Assembly: GCA_947503305.1 (NCBI GenBank)
Contig: CANNDF010000004.1
Location: 310,001-374,000, forward strand
Length of the DNA stretch: 64,000 bases
Direction: 5' to 3'
Source: an uncultured Dokdonia sp.
GTDB lineage: Bacteria; Bacteroidota; Bacteroidia; Flavobacteriales; Flavobacteriaceae
The notes under the pieces were generated by a model. That model ran no database searches, was not told where the DNA came from, and saw nothing but the letters and a program-made list of their open reading frames with translations. The translations under genes and the position numbers were made by a program. Below, in pieces: positions 26,281 to 35,964 of the stretch. Position 1 is the first letter of the stretch. Each line of letters begins with the position of its first letter.

Positions 26281-28401
26281 TTGAAACAAATTATACAGTC
26301 TTTTAAAACAGGAGAAACCATATTAGAAGAAGTACCTGCACCTCAGGTAAAAAATGGACAAGTATTAATACGAACCACAAAAAGTTTAGTTTCTCTAGGT
26401 ACAGAGCGTATGCTGGTAGAGTTTGGCAAATCTAATTTAATTGCAAAAGCCAGACAACAACCAGATAAAGTAAAACAAGTTTTAGATAAAATAAAAACAG
26501 AAGGTTTGATGCCTACCTTAGAAGCTGTTTTTAATAAACTTGGAGAGCCTTTACCTCTAGGATATTGTAATGTTGGTATAGTAGAAGCTGTTGGATCAGG
26601 AGTGTCAGAGTTTAAAATAGGAGATAGAGTGGCTTCTAATGGTCCACATGCAGAATTTGTATCTGTACCCAAAAACTTAGTAGCATTAATTCCAGAAGGA
26701 GTATCAGATGAAGAAGCTTCATTTACGGTGATAGGTAGTATAGGACTTCAAGGAATTCGTTTATGCGAGCCTACTATAGGAGAAACTATTGTGGTGACAG
26801 GAATGGGGCTTATAGGACTTATGACAGCACAATTACTACGAGCAAATGGCTGTAAAGTTATAGGAATAGATTTTGATCAATCTAAGCTTGATATGGCCAA
26901 GCAATGGGGCATAGAGACAATTAATCCAGGAAAAGGAGATAATCCTGTAAAAACAGTATTAGAACTTACAGATAACATAGGAGCCGATGGCGTTATTATT
27001 ACGGCCTCTACAAAGACAAATGATGTAATAGCACAAGCCGCTCAAATGTCTCGTAAACGAGGTAGAGTTATTCTTGTTGGAGTAATAGGTTTAGATATAA
27101 GTAGAGCCGATTTTTATGAAAAAGAGTTGACTTTTCAAGTATCTTGTTCTTATGGACCAGGGCGTTATGATGATAATTATGAGTCCAAAGGACAAGATTA
27201 TCCGTTACCCTTTGTGAGATGGACAGAGCAACGGAATTTCCAAACAATACTAAATGCTATAAGTGCTTCAGATATTGATGTCAAGCCATTAATTACAGAA
27301 GTAATAGACTTAGAAGACTATCTCAAAATATATGGGGAAATAGGAAGTTCAAAATCAATAGCATCTATTTTAAACTATAAAGATGCTATATACTCTAATG
27401 ATATTGTTGTAAATGAAACTCGTAAAAGTGAGTCTAGTGCTAATGGTTTAGCCATTGTTGGGGCTGGTAATTTTACAAAAATGACCATGCTACCAGCGCT
27501 AAAAGGAACCAATGCCAACTTGTCCCATATCATAAGCTCAGGAGGTGTTTCTGGAACTGCACTTGCTAAAAAGTTTGGGATATCTAATAGCGCAACAGAC
27601 TATGAAGCTGTATTAAAAGAAGAAAGTGTAAATACAATTGCAATTACGACAAGACATAATTTGCATGCTCCTATGGTTATTAAATCATTACAAGCAAACA
27701 AGAATGTATTTGTAGAAAAACCATTAGCACTAAATATAGATGAGTTAAATGAAATTGTAGATGCATATAAAAATGCAAATAGTACACTAACAGTAGGTTT
27801 TAACAGGAGATTCTCTCCTTATGCTATAAAGATGAAATCTTTATTAGGAAATTCAAACACTCCAATTCATGTGATTGCTACAATGAATGCTGGTATGATT
27901 CCTGCAAATGTATGGGTACATGATCTAAAAGTAGGAGGAGGGCGTATTATAGGAGAGGCGTGTCATTTTATTGATTTAATAAGTTATTTTACAGGTAGTA
28001 AAGTAATTTCTGTATGTATGAATGCTATGGGGAAAAACCCTGAAGAAAATACCGACAATGCAACACTATTACTTAAGTATGCAAATGGATCGAATGGCGT
28101 TATTAATTACTTTGCAAATGGAAGTAAAACGTACTCAAAAGAACGAGTAGAAGTATATTCTCAGGAACGTACTTTGACATTAGATAATTGGCGTAACTTA
28201 AAAGGATACGGCTTCAAAGGGTTTTCAAAAATGAAATCCAAAATGGATAAAGGACATAAGAATCAGTTTGGACTTTTAGTAGATCAAATAAATAATGGAG
28301 GAGAAGCATTAATTCCTTTTGATGAATTAATAAACACAACAAAAGCTTCTTTTGCAGCTATAGAAAGTCTTAAAACAGCCGCTTGGGTAGATGTTGAATA
28401 A
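26281..28401 (+). CDS. Two-domain oxidoreductase: MDR dehydrogenase fused to Gfo/Idh/MocA
   Basis: A 706-residue fusion. Residues 1-360 form a medium-chain dehydrogenase with the Rossmann motif VVTGMGLIGLMTAQLLRANGCKVIGID near 171. Residues 388-706 form a Gfo/Idh/MocA oxidoreductase with AIVGAGNFTKMTMLPALKG near 388 and the FVEKPLAL motif near 479. The start is TTG at 26281. Such fusions are regularly found next to heparinase-type genes in flavobacterial and Pseudomonas polysaccharide loci. The substrate is unknown; a uronic acid or nucleotide-sugar reaction is inferred. The stop overlaps the next gene by 11 bp. Confidence 0.88.
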   Translation: MKQIIQSFKTGETILEEVPAPQVKNGQVLIRTTKSLVSLGTERMLVEFGKSNLIAKARQQPDKVKQVLDKIKTEGLMPTLEAVFNKLGEPLPLGYCNVGIVEAVGSGVSEFKIGDRVASNGPHAEFVSVPKNLVALIPEGVSDEEASFTVIGSIGLQGIRLCEPTIGETIVVTGMGLIGLMTAQLLRANGCKVIGIDFDQSKLDMAKQWGIETINPGKGDNPVKTVLELTDNIGADGVIITASTKTNDVIAQAAQMSRKRGRVILVGVIGLDISRADFYEKELTFQVSCSYGPGRYDDNYESKGQDYPLPFVRWTEQRNFQTILNAISASDIDVKPLITEVIDLEDYLKIYGEIGSSKSIASILNYKDAIYSNDIVVNETRKSESSANGLAIVGAGNFTKMTMLPALKGTNANLSHIISSGGVSGTALAKKFGISNSATDYEAVLKEESVNTIAITTRHNLHAPMVIKSLQANKNVFVEKPLALNIDELNEIVDAYKNANSTLTVGFNRRFSPYAIKMKSLLGNSNTPIHVIATMNAGMIPANVWVHDLKVGGGRIIGEACHFIDLISYFTGSKVISVCMNAMGKNPEENTDNATLLLKYANGSNGVINYFANGSKTYSKERVEVYSQERTLTLDNWRNLKGYGFKGFSKMKSKMDKGHKNQFGLLVDQINNGGEALIPFDELINTTKASFAAIESLKTAAWVDVE

Positions 28402-30265
28402 AATAAAACGATTAATAGACCTGTTTAAAAATATGGGGATACGTTATGTTGCCTTTCGAGTGCACTATATGGTATCCTCAAAACTAGGTTTTCATAAAAA
28501 GAAGTTTCCTACATCACCAAATTTTAAAACATTTATAACACTTAAAGATTGGCGTACTAATACCCCAATTTTCTTTTTTGACGGGAAAGAACATATTTCT
28601 TTAACACCTACTAAAAATAAAAATTTAGAAACCCGCTTTCGCGAAAACAAACAAGGTATTTTTACCTTTTTTAGTAGTAAGAAACATGATCTTGGAACTG
28701 CCTATGATTGGATCGTAAATCCTGCTACTGGATATCGTTATGATATTACAAAACATTGGTCAGATATAGTAGATCTGTCCAAGGAAGCAGGAGATATTAA
28801 ATACGTTTGGGAAAAAGCTAGATTTTCTTATCTATATGATATTATACGTCACGATTATCATAATAATAGCGATCAAGCAGCTTTTGTATTTTCTGAAATT
28901 GAAGATTTTATAAAACATAATCCTATAAACTTAGGGCCCAATTATAAATGTAGTCAGGAAATTAGTTTACGCATACTTAATTGGACCTTTGCATTATACT
29001 ATTATAAAAACTCAAACTTTTTAACAGAAAAGCGTTTTGATATCATTTTAAACAGCATCTACTGGCAATTACATCACGTATATCATAATATTAATTTCTC
29101 AAGAATTGCGGTGCGTAACAATCATGCCATTACAGAGACATTAATGTTATATCTGTCAGGGTTGTTATTTCCTTTTATTCCTGAGACAAAAAAATGGAGT
29201 AAGGCTGGAAAAAAATGGTTTGAGCAAGAAGTAGATTATCAAATATATGATGATGGCACTTTTCTACAGTTTTCTATGAACTATCATCGTGTAGCTGTTC
29301 AATTACTTACTTGGGGGATACAATTATCAAAACTACATCAAGATACTTTTTCAGATGCAGTATATGATAAAGCAAAAAAATCTCTCGTTTTCTTAGAAGC
29401 ATCTCAAGATCCAGTGTCAAAACAATTACCTAATTATGGATCTAATGATGGGGCATTGTTTTTTAAACTGACAGATGATGATTATCGTAATTATCAATCA
29501 CAATTGGACGATTTGAGAGCAGTACTTTTTGGTACTGTCCGACAAGGTTCAGAAAGTCAAGGATGGTACGGATTACACGACAGCAAAATAGATGCAACTA
29601 GAGAAGAAGGTATCTTTAGCTTTCGCGAAAGCGGATATCAAATCATTCAAGAGTCAGATGTTAAAACATTTCTTAGATGTGGCGCCTATAAAGACCGACC
29701 GTTTCAAGCAGACAACTTACACTTAGATGTATGGGCAAATGGAATTAATTACTTATGGGATTTAGGAAGTTATTTATATAATACAGATAGCAAAACACTA
29801 AATTCTTTTGTAGGGACACCAGGGCATAATACTGTAAGTGTAAATGAAGAAAACCAAATGCTTAAAGGCAATCGATTTATTTGGTATAATTGGATTAACC
29901 AAGCTCAAAGCACTGTTAAAGAAGAAGATGATAGATATGTTTTTAAAGGCTCAATAGTAGGTTTTAAACATATTGGGAAAAGAAAGCATACACGTACAGT
30001 AACTAAATTTAAAGGAAAGTTAGAGTGGCACATTGAAGATGAGATTGATCCTTTAGGTACAGATACAATGATACAATATTGGAATGTTAATCCTGATGTT
30101 GCAGATCAGATTGAAATAAAAGCATTTAGCTTAGATAAAGAACTTATGAAAAAAGAGGATACATTATGGTATTCAGGATATTATGGAGTAAAAACACCAT
30201 CATTGCAAACCTCATTTGAAACAACATTCCCAAAAATCAAAACAACAATAACGATACTAACCTAA
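28391..30265 (+). CDS. Heparinase II/III family polysaccharide lyase-like protein
   Basis: A 624-residue protein with an (alpha/alpha) toroid N-terminal part and a Hepar_II_III (PF07940) beta-sandwich. Supporting stretches are RVRNNHAITETLMLYLSGLLFPF (the NHAITE segment), FLQFSMNYHRVAVQL with the catalytic-region Tyr and His, LPNYGSNDGALFF, and DNLHLDVWANGINYLWDLGSY followed by PGHNTVSVNEENQ. Enzymes of this fold cleave uronic-acid polymers by beta-elimination. No signal peptide is evident, so its place of action is unclear. It lies in the middle of a biosynthetic operon, so a trimming or quality-control role is more likely than catabolism. Confidence 0.88.
   Translation: MLNKIKRLIDLFKNMGIRYVAFRVHYMVSSKLGFHKKKFPTSPNFKTFITLKDWRTNTPIFFFDGKEHISLTPTKNKNLETRFRENKQGIFTFFSSKKHDLGTAYDWIVNPATGYRYDITKHWSDIVDLSKEAGDIKYVWEKARFSYLYDIIRHDYHNNSDQAAFVFSEIEDFIKHNPINLGPNYKCSQEISLRILNWTFALYYYKNSNFLTEKRFDIILNSIYWQLHHVYHNINFSRIAVRNNHAITETLMLYLSGLLFPFIPETKKWSKAGKKWFEQEVDYQIYDDGTFLQFSMNYHRVAVQLLTWGIQLSKLHQDTFSDAVYDKAKKSLVFLEASQDPVSKQLPNYGSNDGALFFKLTDDDYRNYQSQLDDLRAVLFGTVRQGSESQGWYGLHDSKIDATREEGIFSFRESGYQIIQESDVKTFLRCGAYKDRPFQADNLHLDVWANGINYLWDLGSYLYNTDSKTLNSFVGTPGHNTVSVNEENQMLKGNRFIWYNWINQAQSTVKEEDDRYVFKGSIVGFKHIGKRKHTRTVTKFKGKLEWHIEDEIDPLGTDTMIQYWNVNPDVADQIEIKAFSLDKELMKKEDTLWYSGYYGVKTPSLQTSFETTFPKIKTTITILT
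28635..28648. repeat. Dispersed palindrome, imperfect copy (inside lyase gene)
   Basis: GCTTTCGCGAAAAC differs from the core by one base near its 3' end. It is read as RFRENK in the lyase frame. It is one of two copies in the same gene. Confidence 0.7.
29619..29632. repeat. Dispersed palindrome, copy 5 (inside lyase gene)
   Basis: An exact GCTTTCGCGAAAGC read as FRES in IFSFRESGYQ, the third possible reading frame of the repeat. Confidence 0.9.
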
Positions 30266-30271
30266 TCATTT

Positions 30272-31513
30272 ATGCGTATTCTCTTATTACATCAATACTT
30301 CCTTGAGAAAGATGAAGGAGGCGGATCTAGATTTAACGAGATGACTAAAGTATGGAGTTCACTGGGACATAAAATAACTGTTCTCTCAGGAATGGTGAGC
30401 TATACTACAGGTAAAAAGCCTACACGATATAAAAAGAAGTATTTTTATGTAGATGATGGTTTTTATGATCAAGTAGATGTGATACGGAGTCATGTATCAG
30501 AAAGCTATAATACTAATTTTATAGGAAGGCTGTGGGGATACTTCTCGTTTGTATTTTCATCTACTTATGCAGGCTTATTTAAAGCAAAAGGGAGATATGA
30601 CGTAATTGTTGTCACATCACCACCATTATTTGTAGGTATAACAGCTGTAATCTTGTCCGTTTTTAAAAGATTACCTATTGTGTTTGAAGTAAGAGATTTA
30701 TGGCCGGAATCGGCTATAGATACTGGAGTTTTGAAAAATAAACTCATTATAAAAATGGCATACTGGTTTGAAAATTATATTTATAAAAAAGCAAAATTAA
30801 TTAATGTATTAACACCAGCTTTCAAAACAAAACTTATAGAGAAAGGAGTCCCTGAAGAAAAAATCATATTTATTCCTAATGCAGCAGATTTTACACTAGC
30901 TGAGCAAATTCAAAAAAGTAATTTTGATGCTACAGATTTTAAAAAAGAGTTAGGGTTAGATGGGAAATTTGTTATTACATATGTTGGTGCTCATGGTGTT
31001 GCAAACCATCTAATACAATTAGTAGATGTTGCAGAGAGATTAAAAGATACATCTGTAGTTTTCCAATTGATAGGTTCTGGGATGAAAAAACAAGAATTGC
31101 AAGATCAAGTATTAAATAGAGGATTGTCCAATGTTATTTTTAGAGATGCTGTACCTAAAGCTGAAGTATTTAAATATATCCTTGCATCAGATATGGGAGC
31201 TTCTGTACTAAAAAAGGTCGATACTTTTAAAACTATCTATTCTAATAAAACTTTTGATTATATGTCTTGTAAGCGCCCTGTATTTCTTGCCATAGATGGT
31301 GTTTCTAGAGACCTTGTAGAGACTGCAGATTGTGGGATTTATGTGGAGCCAGAAAATATTGATGATATAGAAGCAAAGCTAAGGGCTATTCTTAATAATA
31401 CGGCATCACTTAATATAAGTGGAAATAACGGATATGAATATGCAAAAAAGCATTTTGATAGAGGCGTACTTGCACAACAATATGTAAATCATTTGCAAAC
31501 CGTTGCACGTTAA
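30272..31513 (+). CDS. Glycosyltransferase family 4 protein (WbuB-like)
   Basis: A 413-residue GT-B enzyme. The N-terminal Gly-rich acceptor loop is HQYFLEKDEGGGSRFNEM, followed by LPIVFEVRDLWPESAIDTG, a hallmark of WbuB-like GT4 enzymes that act on undecaprenyl-linked aminosugars. The donor domain has FVITYVGAHGVANHL, FQLIGSGMKKQELQDQ and SVLKKVDTFKTIYSNKTFDYMSCKRPVF. In related loci this enzyme adds the second sugar after the priming transferase, which is encoded 40 bp downstream. The donor is unknown. Confidence 0.88.
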   Translation: MRILLLHQYFLEKDEGGGSRFNEMTKVWSSLGHKITVLSGMVSYTTGKKPTRYKKKYFYVDDGFYDQVDVIRSHVSESYNTNFIGRLWGYFSFVFSSTYAGLFKAKGRYDVIVVTSPPLFVGITAVILSVFKRLPIVFEVRDLWPESAIDTGVLKNKLIIKMAYWFENYIYKKAKLINVLTPAFKTKLIEKGVPEEKIIFIPNAADFTLAEQIQKSNFDATDFKKELGLDGKFVITYVGAHGVANHLIQLVDVAERLKDTSVVFQLIGSGMKKQELQDQVLNRGLSNVIFRDAVPKAEVFKYILASDMGASVLKKVDTFKTIYSNKTFDYMSCKRPVFLAIDGVSRDLVETADCGIYVEPENIDDIEAKLRAILNNTASLNISGNNGYEYAKKHFDRGVLAQQYVNHLQTVAR

Positions 31514-31553
31514 AAAATAGAAACGTTACTTTGTATTAAGAGCGTCTAGGAAT

Positions 31554-32159
31554 ATGTATAAAAATTTCTTTAAACCTTTATTTGATATTATAACAGCAAT
31601 CATCGTATTACTGCTTATAAGCCCCTTACTTATTATAGCTATAATCTCATTAGTAATAGTAAATTCTGGCACTCCATTTTTTGTACAAAAACGACCCGGT
31701 AAGAATGGTCGTATCTTCAAGATTGTTAAGCTTAAAACAATGACTGACGAACGCGGTATAGATGGGGAATTATTACCAGATGCTGAGCGTCTTACATTGA
31801 TAGGTAGAATAATAAGGAAAACATCTTTAGATGAAATTCCGCAACTTTTTAATGTATTAACTGGAAATATGAGTCTTGTAGGACCTCGTCCATTATTACC
31901 CTCTTATTTGGAACTCTATTCTAAAGAACAGGCAAGAAGACATAATGTGAAACCAGGTATTACAGGGTGGGCACAAGTTAATGGTAGGAATTCTATAAGT
32001 TGGGAGAAAAAATTTGAATTGGATGTATGGTATGTAGATCATCAATCATTTTTACTAGATTTAAAAATAGTAGTATTGACATTTAAAAAAGTTTTTCTAA
32101 GTGAAGGGATTAATACTGAGGGGGTTGCTACCACAAAACCATTTAAAGGAAGTTTATGA
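31554..32159 (+). CDS. pglC: Priming sugar-phosphate transferase (PglC-type)
   Basis: A 201-residue monotopic phosphoglycosyl transferase. It has one N-terminal membrane helix (FDIITAIIVLLLISPLLIIAIISLV) and the catalytic core KRPGKNGRIFKIVKLKTM with DERG, TSLDEIPQLFNVLTGNMSLVGPRPLLPSYLELY, and KPGITGWAQVNGRNSISWEKKFELDVWYVD. The short form without extra membrane helices is typical of PglC, which moves diNAc-bacillosamine-phosphate to undecaprenyl phosphate. The three following genes look like the bacillosamine pathway, which supports this donor. It should start each repeat unit. Confidence 0.9.
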   Translation: MYKNFFKPLFDIITAIIVLLLISPLLIIAIISLVIVNSGTPFFVQKRPGKNGRIFKIVKLKTMTDERGIDGELLPDAERLTLIGRIIRKTSLDEIPQLFNVLTGNMSLVGPRPLLPSYLELYSKEQARRHNVKPGITGWAQVNGRNSISWEKKFELDVWYVDHQSFLLDLKIVVLTFKKVFLSEGINTEGVATTKPFKGSL

Positions 32160-32764
32160 TTACAATATATGGTGCTAGCGGACATGCTAAAGTTGTTATA
32201 GATATTATAAAAAGCAACGATGATAGTGTTATTGAAGTTATAGATGATAATGCTTCTATAATATCAATCATGGGGCATACTGTAAACATTCCAGAAGATA
32301 AAAATTATAAGGAAGTTATTGTTGCCATAGGAAATAATTTAATAAGAAGACGTATTGTAGAAAATATTAAAGCAAGTTACAGCAAAGCAATTATACACAA
32401 AACCGCATGTATAGGGTCTGAAGTATCTATAGATATAGGAACAGTTATTATGGCAAGATCAATAATCAATGCAGCTGTTGTTATTGGAAAACATTGTATT
32501 ATAAATAGTGGTTCTATTATTGAGCATGATGTACGATTAGGGGATTATGTACATATATCTCCAGGCGCCATAGTTACAGGAGGAGTTATTGTAGGTGAAG
32601 GAAGTCACGTAGGAGCGGGAGCAGTGATTTTACCTAATGTGAAAATTGGAAAAGATGTTATAGTTGGAGCAGGTGCTATTGTTATTTCAGATGTAGATGA
32701 TAACACTGTTGTTATAGGTAACCCAGCAAGAATTCTCAGAAAGAATATAAAAAATAATGAATGA
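32156..32764 (+). CDS. pglD: UDP-4-amino-sugar N-acetyltransferase, PglD/NeuD type
   Basis: A 202-residue protein with an N-terminal Rossmann-like UDP-sugar binding part (ITIYGASGHAKVVIDIIKSN) and a C-terminal left-handed beta-helix of hexapeptide repeats. The active-site His lies in IIEHDVRLGDYVHISPGAIVTGG. This layout is diagnostic for PglD/NeuD/PerB acetyltransferases. Next to PglE- and PglF-like genes it should acetylate UDP-4-amino-bacillosamine precursor to UDP-diNAcBac. It overlaps the priming transferase by 4 bp and the aminotransferase by 8 bp. Confidence 0.9.
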   Translation: MITIYGASGHAKVVIDIIKSNDDSVIEVIDDNASIISIMGHTVNIPEDKNYKEVIVAIGNNLIRRRIVENIKASYSKAIIHKTACIGSEVSIDIGTVIMARSIINAAVVIGKHCIINSGSIIEHDVRLGDYVHISPGAIVTGGVIVGEGSHVGAGAVILPNVKIGKDVIVGAGAIVISDVDDNTVVIGNPARILRKNIKNNE

Positions 32765-33890
32765 ATCTAAAATATGGCTTTCATCACCGCATATGGGTGG
32801 TACAGAGCAAGAGTATGTAAATGAAGCATTTGATACAAATTGGATAGCTCCTTTAGGACCTAATGTAACTGGCTTTGAAAATGATTTAAGTGCTTATCTT
32901 AATGATAAGCCTGTTGCAGCATTAAGTTCTGGAACTGCTGCACTACATCTTGCATTATTACAATGTGGTGTTGGTCATGGTGATGAGGTCATTTGTCAAT
33001 CATTTACTTTTTCAGCAAGCGCAAATCCAATTGCATATCTAGGAGCTACTCCTGTTTTTGTAGATAGCGAACCTACCACATGGAACATTTCTCCAAAATA
33101 TCTTGAAGAAGCTATAATAGATAGAATTGAAAAAGGTAAAAAACCTAAGGCAATTGTAGCTGTTCATTTATACGGAATGCCATATCTAGTAGATGAAATA
33201 CATACAATAGCAAATGAATATGAAATACCTATTGTAGAAGATAGTGCAGAAGCTCTAGGCTCAACCTATAAAGGTGAAAAATGCGGAACCTTTGGTAAAT
33301 ATGGAATATTATCATTTAATGGTAATAAAATAATTACTACTAGTGGAGGTGGAGCTTTGGTTTGTCCTTCTGACGAAAAAAAGGCAAAGACAGTTTTTCT
33401 TGCTACTCAAGCTCGCGATGAAGCACCTCATTATCAACATAGCCATATAGGTTATAATTATAGATTAAGTAATATTTCTGCAGGTATTGGAAGAGGGCAA
33501 ATGGAAGTATTGGATACTCATATTGAATTACGTCGGTCAATGCATACGTTTTATAGAAATTTATTTAAAAATATTAATGGAATCACTGTTTTTAGTGAGC
33601 CCAATTCTGATTTTTATAGTAATCATTGGTTATCTGCCATTATAGTAAATCCGGAAGAAACAGGAGGAGTTACAAGAGAAGATATTCGTCTTGCTTTTGC
33701 CAAAGCAAATATAGAATCAAGACCCTTATGGAAACCAATGCATATACAACCAATATTTAAGAACTGTGCATTTTATGGAGAAAATATAGCATTTAATCTA
33801 TTCAAAAATGGATTATGCTTACCTTCGGGGTCAAATTTAACATTTGATGATAGACAAAGAATAGAAAAGGTTATCTTTGCTTTATTATAA
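32757..33890 (+). CDS. pglE: DegT/DnrJ/EryC1/StrS aminotransferase, PglE-like
   Basis: A 377-residue PLP-dependent sugar aminotransferase. It begins with the PglE-like KIWLSSPHMGGTEQEYVNEAFDTNWIAPLGPNV. SSGTAALHLAL near residue 60 binds PLP phosphate, VEDSAEALGSTYKGEKCGTFGKYGILSFNGNKIIT carries the PLP aspartate and the Schiff-base lysine near residue 190, and SHIGYNYRLSNISAGIGRGQ follows. It should aminate C4 of the UDP-4-keto-6-deoxy-GlcNAc produced by the PglF-like enzyme encoded next. Gene order C-D-E-F matches bacillosamine loci. Confidence 0.92.
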   Translation: MNESKIWLSSPHMGGTEQEYVNEAFDTNWIAPLGPNVTGFENDLSAYLNDKPVAALSSGTAALHLALLQCGVGHGDEVICQSFTFSASANPIAYLGATPVFVDSEPTTWNISPKYLEEAIIDRIEKGKKPKAIVAVHLYGMPYLVDEIHTIANEYEIPIVEDSAEALGSTYKGEKCGTFGKYGILSFNGNKIITTSGGGALVCPSDEKKAKTVFLATQARDEAPHYQHSHIGYNYRLSNISAGIGRGQMEVLDTHIELRRSMHTFYRNLFKNINGITVFSEPNSDFYSNHWLSAIIVNPEETGGVTREDIRLAFAKANIESRPLWKPMHIQPIFKNCAFYGENIAFNLFKNGLCLPSGSNLTFDDRQRIEKVIFALL

Positions 33891-33905
33891 ATTGCTATCC
33901 AAATC

Positions 33906-35915
33906 ATGTATATGAAAAGCAAATTACGTAATGCTATTGAGAAGTTATTTTCAGAAGAAAATAAACTTGATATAAGAAATATAAGATATTTACCTAGATG
34001 GGCAGTATTAGCTATTGATATGTTTCTTGTTACATGTAGCCTGTTTTTGACATATATTCTCCTTAAAGACTTAAATATAGTTCCCTTAAAAACTATAAAT
34101 GTCACACAACAGATTGCATTAGTAATGGGTGTAAATTTTATATATCTATTATTATTTAAAACTTATGCAGGCCTTATTAGACATTCATCTTATATGGATG
34201 CTTTAAAGCTTTTCTTTGCATCGGCATCTACTTTTTCTACCCTATTAATTATCAATATCATTTGCTTGATAGCAATGAAAAATAAAATTTTTATTACTAC
34301 TGGGTTAATACTATTCTTATTTATTTCTTTTTCGGCTTTATTCCTATTTAGACTATCTGTAAAGCAATTGTATGAATATTTTAAAATTGCCCAACAAGAA
34401 GAAGAATTAATAAAGGCTGTTATTGTTGGAGTAGATGATGGAGCCATTTCAATTGCTGCAGCTCTTGATATAGAACATCCGCAACGATTTAAAATACAGG
34501 GATTTGCATCCGCTAGGCAAAATAAAAATTTGCGGATATTAGGAAAACCTGTTCTCGAAATGAACGATTCTATTAGTAAGCTTACTCGAAAACTAGATGC
34601 TCAAGCTATTATATTTTCTGGCAATACTCTAAATGCTGAAGAACGTTATGGACTTGTAAAGGATTGTTTAGAAAATGATATAAAAGTTTTTAATTCTCCA
34701 TTAGTTATAAATTGGTCAGACAATATTAAAGTTACCGATCAACTTAAATCATTACAAATTGAAGATTTACTTAATAGAGAACCTATCGTTTTAAATGATA
34801 AAAACAAGCAATCACAAATAAGTAATAAGACGATTTTAGTAACTGGTGGTGCAGGATCTATTGGTAGCGAAATTGTTAGGCAAGTCGCAGCATATAAACC
34901 TAAGAGATTAATCATCTTAGATCAGGCAGAATCACCATTGCATGCAATACAATTAGAACTTAGAGAAAAATATTCAGATATTGATATTTCATTTGTTATA
35001 TGTGATGTAGTTAATAGAGAAAGACTAGAAGTACTCTTTAAAAAATTCAAAATAGATGTAATTTATCATGCAGCAGCTTATAAGCATGTACCGTTAATGG
35101 AGGATAACCCATCAGAAGCGATACATACTAATATATTGGGTACAAAGCAATTAGCAGATTTAGCTACAGAGCATAGTGTTGGGCATTTTGTGATGGTTAG
35201 TACTGATAAAGCAGTAAATCCTAGTAATGTAATGGGAGCTTCAAAACGTGCAGCAGAAATGTACGTACAATCCTTATATTTTGAGCAGAAAGAATTAGTG
35301 ACAGATCAAAGAAAAATTACAAAATTTATCACTACTCGCTTTGGTAATGTTTTAGGATCTAATGGATCTGTAGTCCCATTGTTTAAAAAGCAAATAGAAA
35401 GTGGTGGCCCTGTAACCATAACGCATCCTGATATTATTCGATATTTTATGACTATTCCAGAGGCATGTCAACTTGTATTAGAAGCCGGCGCAATGGGCAA
35501 AGGAGGAGAAATATTCATTTTTGATATGGGAGAACCAGTTAAAATCATGGACCTCGCAGAAAAAATGATAAAATTAGCTGGGCATACTCCAAATGAAGAT
35601 ATAGATATTAAAATTACTGGTTTAAGACCAGGTGAAAAATTGTATGAAGAGCTCTTGAGTGATAAAAGCAAAACTTTACCTACACATCATGATAAAATTA
35701 TGATCAGTGAGGATGAAACCAAAGAATTTCACTTTGTAAATGAATCTATTAAAGAAATAATTTGTGCTGCTACTAAAAATGAAAATAATAAAACAGTCAC
35801 CAGACTTAAACAATTAATTCCTGAATTTAAAAGTAATAATTCTGAATTTGAAATTTTAGACATTACTGTTGATAGTGAAAATAGTTTTGAGGATGATCTT
35901 GAAAATATTGTCTAA
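33906..35915 (+). CDS. pglF: UDP-N-acetylglucosamine 4,6-dehydratase, PglF/CapD family
   Basis: A 669-residue membrane-anchored dehydratase. About four transmembrane helices span residues 20-160. A CoA-binding-like Rossmann domain follows (AVIVGVDDGAISIAAALDIEHPQRFKIQGF), then the catalytic SDR domain with ILVTGGAGSIGSEIVRQ near residue 311, AAAYKHVPLMEDNPSEAIHTN and STDKAVNPSNVMGASKRAAEMY. The full-length form is the one used for bacillosamine (PglF) and related sugars. ATGs at 33906 and 33912 are both possible starts. It feeds the PglE/PglD-like pair. Confidence 0.9.
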   Translation: MYMKSKLRNAIEKLFSEENKLDIRNIRYLPRWAVLAIDMFLVTCSLFLTYILLKDLNIVPLKTINVTQQIALVMGVNFIYLLLFKTYAGLIRHSSYMDALKLFFASASTFSTLLIINIICLIAMKNKIFITTGLILFLFISFSALFLFRLSVKQLYEYFKIAQQEEELIKAVIVGVDDGAISIAAALDIEHPQRFKIQGFASARQNKNLRILGKPVLEMNDSISKLTRKLDAQAIIFSGNTLNAEERYGLVKDCLENDIKVFNSPLVINWSDNIKVTDQLKSLQIEDLLNREPIVLNDKNKQSQISNKTILVTGGAGSIGSEIVRQVAAYKPKRLIILDQAESPLHAIQLELREKYSDIDISFVICDVVNRERLEVLFKKFKIDVIYHAAAYKHVPLMEDNPSEAIHTNILGTKQLADLATEHSVGHFVMVSTDKAVNPSNVMGASKRAAEMYVQSLYFEQKELVTDQRKITKFITTRFGNVLGSNGSVVPLFKKQIESGGPVTITHPDIIRYFMTIPEACQLVLEAGAMGKGGEIFIFDMGEPVKIMDLAEKMIKLAGHTPNEDIDIKITGLRPGEKLYEELLSDKSKTLPTHHDKIMISEDETKEFHFVNESIKEIICAATKNENNKTVTRLKQLIPEFKSNNSEFEILDITVDSENSFEDDLENIV

Positions 35916-35964
35916 TATCACATTTAGAATTACTTTTGCTCATTCAATTATAGAAAGAGATACT

